Part shown: piece after piece, positions 59,888 through 64,000 of the stretch
Layout: the number at the start of each line of letters is the position of its first letter
Position numbering within the stretch: the stretch's first letter is position 1
From: Monocercomonoides exilis
Taxonomy: Eukaryota; Preaxostyla; Oxymonadida; Polymastigidae
DNA length: 64,000 bases
Reading direction: 5' to 3'
NCBI GenBank assembly: GCA_001643675.2
Contig: LSRY02000002.1
Coordinates: 1,075,001-1,139,000, forward strand
Position numbers and translations under genes: made by a program
Notes under the pieces: model-generated
What the model was told of the DNA's origin: nothing
Database searches by the model: none
What the model saw: only the letters and a program-made list of their open reading frames with translations

Positions 59888-60220
59888 TATTTCAAAATTT
59901 AAGGTTTGGAGCTTTATCATCTTATATAAAGGAATTCAATAGATTTTATTTATTTATGTTTGCTTTATGCAATTTTTCAATAGTTTCACAATATCATTTC
60001 AGAATGCAATTAGTCAAAACATGACAAATCTTTGTGTTTCAATAATGTTTGATTTATTTTTCTATAAAAATCAGGATATAAATCATCTTATTTGAAATCA
60101 ATTCAGATTTTTCTGATCTAGAGAAATTTCTGATCGATTGACGGAAATTTCAATTTGTATTCAGTCAATGTGTATTTTGAAAGAAATCCAAGTCAATGAA
60201 GTGTTCAAATATCTGCTCCT

Positions 60221-60517
60221 ATGTGTGACATGAAAGAGGTGCGACTCGTGCTTGATGATTTTTTCAAATGTTCGGAAACAACACATACAACAATTATTGA
60301 AAGCTCCTTGAAGTTGGCATTTTTCAAATTGACAGTGGTTCATAAACAAGCTTCAATGAATGAGTGGAATGCTTCTGGAACAAATAAAAACAACAATGAA
60401 GATGACGAAGATGAAAATGGCAAAGCTAAAAAAGGGAGAGAAAATCGCTTGACTGCAAAAGCTTCCACTTATGTTTTCGAAATGATTCGTGTTTGTGGGT
60501 TACTGAGAAAGAAATAG
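60221..60517 (+). CDS. Unrecognised 98-codon frame inside the TIR element
   Basis: Begins 'MCDMKEVRLVLDDFFKCS'; the centre is Asn/Asp/Glu-rich ('NNNEDDEDENGKAKKGRENR') and the end is 'FEMIRVCGLLRKK' with TAG. A preceding frame ('ILKEIQVNEVFKYLLLC') shifts into it, so it may be a fragment of a longer gene. It could be an exon piece of a captured host gene. No domain recognised. Confidence 0.3.
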   Translation: MCDMKEVRLVLDDFFKCSETTHTTIIESSLKLAFFKLTVVHKQASMNEWNASGTNKNNNEDDEDENGKAKKGRENRLTAKASTYVFEMIRVCGLLRKK

Positions 60518-60544
60518 GGCAAAAAAGAAACAATTATTCATAAT

Positions 60545-61565
60545 TCAGACCACATTATTTGCTAGCTGGACTGGATCTTCTAACGTGATTGTGCAGTCAC
60601 CAAGTATCAGATTTCTGTACATCACGCCAAAGATAGAGCGATGCGCCAAAGCGAAACTGGGTACAAAGACGATGTTTATCCCTAAAATGGCATTATTTCT
60701 GTCAAATGCCAACTCGATGAAGTCCATCACAAACAGCGCCTCGTTTATCTGCTCAGCAATCGATCTCCAGATAATATTAAGATCCTTCTCCACACTCACT
60801 CTGTTCAAAGAAAACCGAATCAGCTGAAATATGATTGGCAGGGCCTTCGCTTTCTCCGAAGATGGCGTATCAAAATATTCTGGATATTCCAAGCAGTTTA
60901 ATGTTGTTCCACAAACGTTTCTTTTATGTTTCAATCAAATTCAGTGATTCACAGAACTTATTCGTTTAAACATATCTCCTTTCAGATGGACGCTTAGTTC
61001 CAGCAACAGTTCTATTTTTGTTGATCAGCCTTTATCACTCAATGTGGATGTCAAGCCATCCAAACAGCAATTCGCAATTTACAGATTCATTTAAAGCAGA
61101 ACAGATTCGCTCAGAAAATATTCCACATTCATCTTCAGATCAACTGCCTCGTTGAAATAGCTCCTGACAGGCCCAACAAGCACATTGGCTTTATCCTCAA
61201 ATTGTTTAGCAAATTCAAACAATTCAAAATTCAAACCATTTCCCAGATCATTCGCTGCAGGAAACATTTTTCTTCTTTTGTATTCTTTTTTTGCCTAAAC
61301 ACTTTTTTCTGTAAATGGATGTCTATCATTATTGTCAGAAATACACATCTTATTGATTTCTCCACCACATCCTTCAGAACTGCTGCAGATGCTGTTCGTC
61401 ATTCCTGCATTCCTCATTTTCAGTTGCCCAACTGCACCTTTCAGCTCAAAAGACATCGATCCTCCCTTTTTGCATCCCTCTGTGTCAAGTTTTTGTTAGG
61501 AGCATCTAACAACATAGATTTCGAAGCTGCTCCGAAGAGGGAATATCACAATGCACAGATTTGAT
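60545..61565 (-). pseudogene. Captured fragment of a pectin-lyase-like surface protein gene inside the TIR element
   Basis: Minus-strand pieces in order: 'SFELKGAVGQLKMRNAGMTN' and 'SICSSSEGCGGEI' (beta-helix turn with Gly-Gly), 'FEDKANVLVGPVRSYFNEAV' (compare 'AKGRNIYVDCFNFRKSETSA' at 55 kb), and a 129-codon open part (60934-60545). That part ends with 'GINIVFVPSFALAHRSIFGV' and 'NLILGDCTITLE', resembling 'VRNITFCIPSALSGASSSL' and 'LLTLTDCSV' in the giant gene. Frames shift and stops occur between pieces. The relation is by pattern, not by strong identity; an independent helical protein is the alternative for the central part. Confidence 0.4.
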
Positions 61566-62046
61566 GCTCAGCTGATGAAGCTGCAGAATGAAGAGAAGTG
61601 CAGCAGATAAACTGCTGTTAATGAATCTCTCTTTTTTTAAAATGTTTTTTTGGTATTCGCTAATAAAATAATAAACAAGTTATTTAACAATTTTATAGAT
61701 GTAATTTTGAGAAAGATTTTGGTCTCAAAATAAAACTGAGCTTCGATATCATCTAATAATACAATGTTTATATTGATGTTGCCTTTTTCATTTCAATCAA
61801 TTATTCAATAAACATTTTTCTGTGCACTTTTTGCAATTAATAATTTTTTAACTGGTTTTTGAAGTTGGTGCATTCCTTTGTGCTCGAAATAACCTGTGCA
61901 AAAGAAAAAACTCAATTGTGCAACTTTCTTTCGAAAATATATTGCTAAATGTGAAAAAGTTACTTATTTGAATTACTCAAAATATTATCACAACAACAAT
62001 TATCATGTGAAAATATAAAATGTGCAGGTTAATAAAAAAATCAAAG

Positions 62047-62226
62047 AATAAAAAACAAGCATGGTTTGAAAATATTAATGGGATAGATCAAAATTTGTAA
62101 TAGAAAGTTTATAATAAAGCATTTTCGACAGATAAAACTAATTTTAAATAAATCATAATTACTAATTCTTTCGTGCACGATATGAGAAATATTTTTTATT
62201 GATGGTCCATATACTTGGATCTTGCC
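62047..62226 (-). repeat. Right terminal inverted repeat (180 bp)
   Basis: Reverse complement of 59708-59887. The outer tip reads, on the minus strand, GGCAAGATCCAAG; the adjoining outside sequence is GAAGACGT. Confidence 0.9.
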
Positions 62227-62234
62227 GAAGACGT

Positions 62235-62778
62235 TAATGATCTGTTTTCTTTTTTTGCCAATCGCATCATATCTTTAATATGCAGCAAATAACTATCGCT
62301 TTATTGGAAGGCTTCAACAGATGGCAAGCCATTTTGCAGCATTTACGATGAAAAGTTTACGGCGAACGAATCCTGAAAAAGCAGTGAACCTTTTATATAA
62401 CTGTAAATTTCTCAATATCATTTGAAACGATTCTGAATAAAGCTTGAACATCGAGCATTCTGCATTCAAAAAATCTTCTTGCATTTTCATTTGGATTTAC
62501 ATTTATGAGATTTAGAAATAAAGCTCAAATGATTTTCCTGGAATTTTATCGAAAATAAATGATGTTTGATAAAATGACTCCAATATCAAATCACGCACAA
62601 ATAATCATTTTGAGAATATTACAAGCAATGGAATTGTTTTTGATATATTAATGGTTATTTTCGAGATACTCCCAATATTAGTTACGCTTTTTCTGAGTTA
62701 ATGATCACAGAAACTTCTCCACTTTACGGCAAGGTATTTTTCGGTTCATCGCATTCAAGTGATGAGATTCAAGACAGA
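62235..62778. other. AT-rich stretch upstream of the PIF/Harbinger-type gene
   Basis: No gene is recognised. It may hold the promoter and one terminus of the adjacent transposon, but no terminal inverted repeat can be tested because the other end lies outside the window. Confidence 0.5.
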
Positions 62779-64000
62779 ATGTTTGTGATTTTATTTTTTT
62801 TGTCAATTCGGAAATTTATTTTCATCGCAATTTATAGATTAGTTCAGAGAAGCGAAAATTCATCTCAATCAGTGCAAACTGAAATTAACGCAAAAGAAAA
62901 CTGTTTAATAATTGAACCAAACGAAAGAAGTTCACATTCTTCAGAAGAATCGATGATTTTGACTCCAATAAAACGGAAAAATGCTGCAATTCATCGAGAT
63001 CATGATTCTTTAACTAAAAGAAGGGAAAATTCAATAGACAGCGAAAAAAATTGTTCCTCTCCATTTTTCAAATCTTCTCCAACATCTTCGCAGTTATTTA
63101 ATTTACAAAAAAATACTCCAATCCCGGATTTTCAAATCAAATCATCTTCATCAAGAAAGAGACCGAAAAAGAGTTACCAACCCGATTTTCAATCATTAAG
63201 AAAGAAAAGAGATACGCAAATTTCTAGTATCGAAGAGCAAACTTTATGTTCAGATGAAAGTGAAGATGAAGAAGAACATTACGGCTTATTGTTTGATGTA
63301 TTTCTAAAAGAAAAGGAGGATGAACATCTGAGAATTTCAAAAGAAACAATAATCGAGTTGGGAAATTTAATTTCATCTCACATAAGCTCAGTTCCGAAAA
63401 GAGGGCAAAAGAAAATTCTTTCCATCCACGATCAATTGATTGTTTGCTTAGAATGGTTATCGAGCAAAACGACTGTTAAAGGCATCGCAGGTTTTCTTGG
63501 ATTATCGGAAACAATGGCCAGCAACAGCATTCGGGAGATCAGGCCATATTTACTTAAAGTGTTGGACGAGATTTTCAAAAATCCGCCCAGACCTCCAAAG
63601 TTCATTTCAAAAGAATTTCCGTCTGTTGCCTTGCTTGTTGATGCCACAACGGTCAGATGCTCAGTTCCAGTAGGAGACTTTGATGATGCAAGGCAATTGT
63701 TTGATGGACACCACAACTCTTACAGCATGAAAATTGAAGTTGCCGTATCAGCCTGGCCTCCATTCAAAGCGTTGTTTGTTTCGGAATCAGTTCCTGGAGG
63801 TGTTCATGACGTTACACTTTTCAGAAGTGGCAAGCATAGGTATGTCGAATACCTAAAAAAAACAGAAGAAGAAAAGCTTGGAAATTCAGTGTGCAATCAA
63901 AATGATAGCTGGTCAATAATGGCTGATAAGGGATATCAAGGCCATTTCATTGATATCAATGTAATAACTCCCATCAAAAGAATTCATAAAGCAAACAAAA
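62779..64000 (+). CDS. PIF/Harbinger-type (DDE_Tnp_4-like) transposase, partial, runs off the window
   Basis: The frame is open for at least 407 codons to the window edge without stop. After a Ser/Lys-rich basic N-terminal third ('RDHDSLTKRREN', 'KSSSSRKRPKKS') comes a helix-turn-helix-like region ('IHDQLIVCLEWLSSKTTVKG', 'IAGFLGLSETMASNSI'). The catalytic domain then has 'ALLVDATTVRC' (Asp codon 63640-63642), 'DGHHNSYSMKIEVAVSAWPP', 'ESVPGGVHDVTLFR' (Asp codon 63808-63810) and 'IMADKGYQG' (Asp codon 63925-63927), then 'ITPIKR'. This is the order of the DDE_Tnp_4/PIF-Harbinger-like domain. The last catalytic residue should lie beyond the edge. The start at 62779 is uncertain because the first 20 codons are hydrophobic and could be non-coding or intronic. 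This is the best preserved transposase in the window. Confidence 0.8.
   Translation, partial: MFVILFFLSIRKFIFIAIYRLVQRSENSSQSVQTEINAKENCLIIEPNERSSHSSEESMILTPIKRKNAAIHRDHDSLTKRRENSIDSEKNCSSPFFKSSPTSSQLFNLQKNTPIPDFQIKSSSSRKRPKKSYQPDFQSLRKKRDTQISSIEEQTLCSDESEDEEEHYGLLFDVFLKEKEDEHLRISKETIIELGNLISSHISSVPKRGQKKILSIHDQLIVCLEWLSSKTTVKGIAGFLGLSETMASNSIREIRPYLLKVLDEIFKNPPRPPKFISKEFPSVALLVDATTVRCSVPVGDFDDARQLFDGHHNSYSMKIEVAVSAWPPFKALFVSESVPGGVHDVTLFRSGKHRYVEYLKKTEEEKLGNSVCNQNDSWSIMADKGYQGHFIDINVITPIKRIHKANK

Larger units (their letters stand above)
59708..62226. mobile_element. DNA transposon-like element with 180-bp terminal inverted repeats and 8-bp target duplication
   Basis: The two ends are inverted copies of about 180 bp, essentially identical (one visible mismatch near the tip, GGCAAG(T/A)TCC). 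Directly outside both ends is the same 8-bp word GAAGACGT (59700-59707 and 62227-62234), as expected of a target-site duplication. The total length is 2,519 bp. No transposase was recognised inside, so the element is probably non-autonomous. 8-bp duplications are typical of hAT, P and some Merlin elements; long TIRs are typical of MULEs but with 9 bp. The superfamily is left open. Confidence 0.8.

Overview
This window looks like nuclear DNA of an anaerobic flagellate of the oxymonad/Preaxostyla type (Monocercomonoides-, Blattamonas- or Streblomastix-like). The inference rests on family recognition. A very large secreted/transmembrane protein is built from pectin-lyase-like (right-handed beta-helix) modules with Gly-Gly-Gly and Cys-rich turns and recurring 'CG...PC' linkers, and it ends in a single membrane segment and a degenerate kinase C-lobe. 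Such proteins are abundant in oxymonads. Spliceosomal introns (GT..AG), AT-rich intergenic DNA and Ser/Glu-rich low-complexity proteins also fit a eukaryote. No rRNA, tRNA or CRISPR array was recognised.

Layout. 0.2-6.3 kb: two diverged, frameshifted copies of one coiled-coil protein gene in opposite orientation, GC-richer than the rest. 6.4-8.3 kb: AT-rich DNA. 8.3-10.0 kb: two adjacent minisatellites with a 33-bp unit. 10.2-15.5 kb: wrecks of DNA transposons (one with a D-G-H / E-HHGK motif, two pogo-like fragments). 16.38-28.53 kb: a large palindrome, two 3,701-bp arms of equal length, each holding a broken beta-helix surface-protein gene, around a 4,749-bp spacer with a ubiquitin-specific-protease-like reading frame and a second D-G-H/HHGK transposase. 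28.9-29.9 kb: a pogo-like transposase. 31.3-35.6 kb: a DIRS-type tyrosine-recombinase retrotransposon with 75-bp inverted terminal repeats.

36.5-53.3 kb is the intact host part: a UFD1-domain/zinc-finger protein and a spliced 1,300-residue coiled-coil protein on the minus strand, then the 9.2-kb beta-helix/transmembrane/pseudokinase gene on the plus strand, divergent from the coiled-coil gene. 53.6-59.4 kb carries palindromic TTTATTCGAATAAA-type repeats and two more beta-helix pseudogene fragments. 59.7-62.2 kb is an element with 180-bp terminal inverted repeats and an 8-bp target duplication that seems to have captured surface-protein gene pieces. The window ends inside a PIF/Harbinger-type transposase open to the right edge.

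The giant beta-helix gene contains one in-frame TAG and one in-frame TAA but ends with TGA. Several other coding stretches also continue in frame across TAA/TAG. The two intact minus-strand host genes end with TGA and contain no in-frame TAA/TAG. Either TAA/TAG are rarely used sense (Gln) codons, as is known for the oxymonad Streblomastix, or these copies are decaying. In-frame TGAs in other damaged copies show that real decay is present, so the question is left open.
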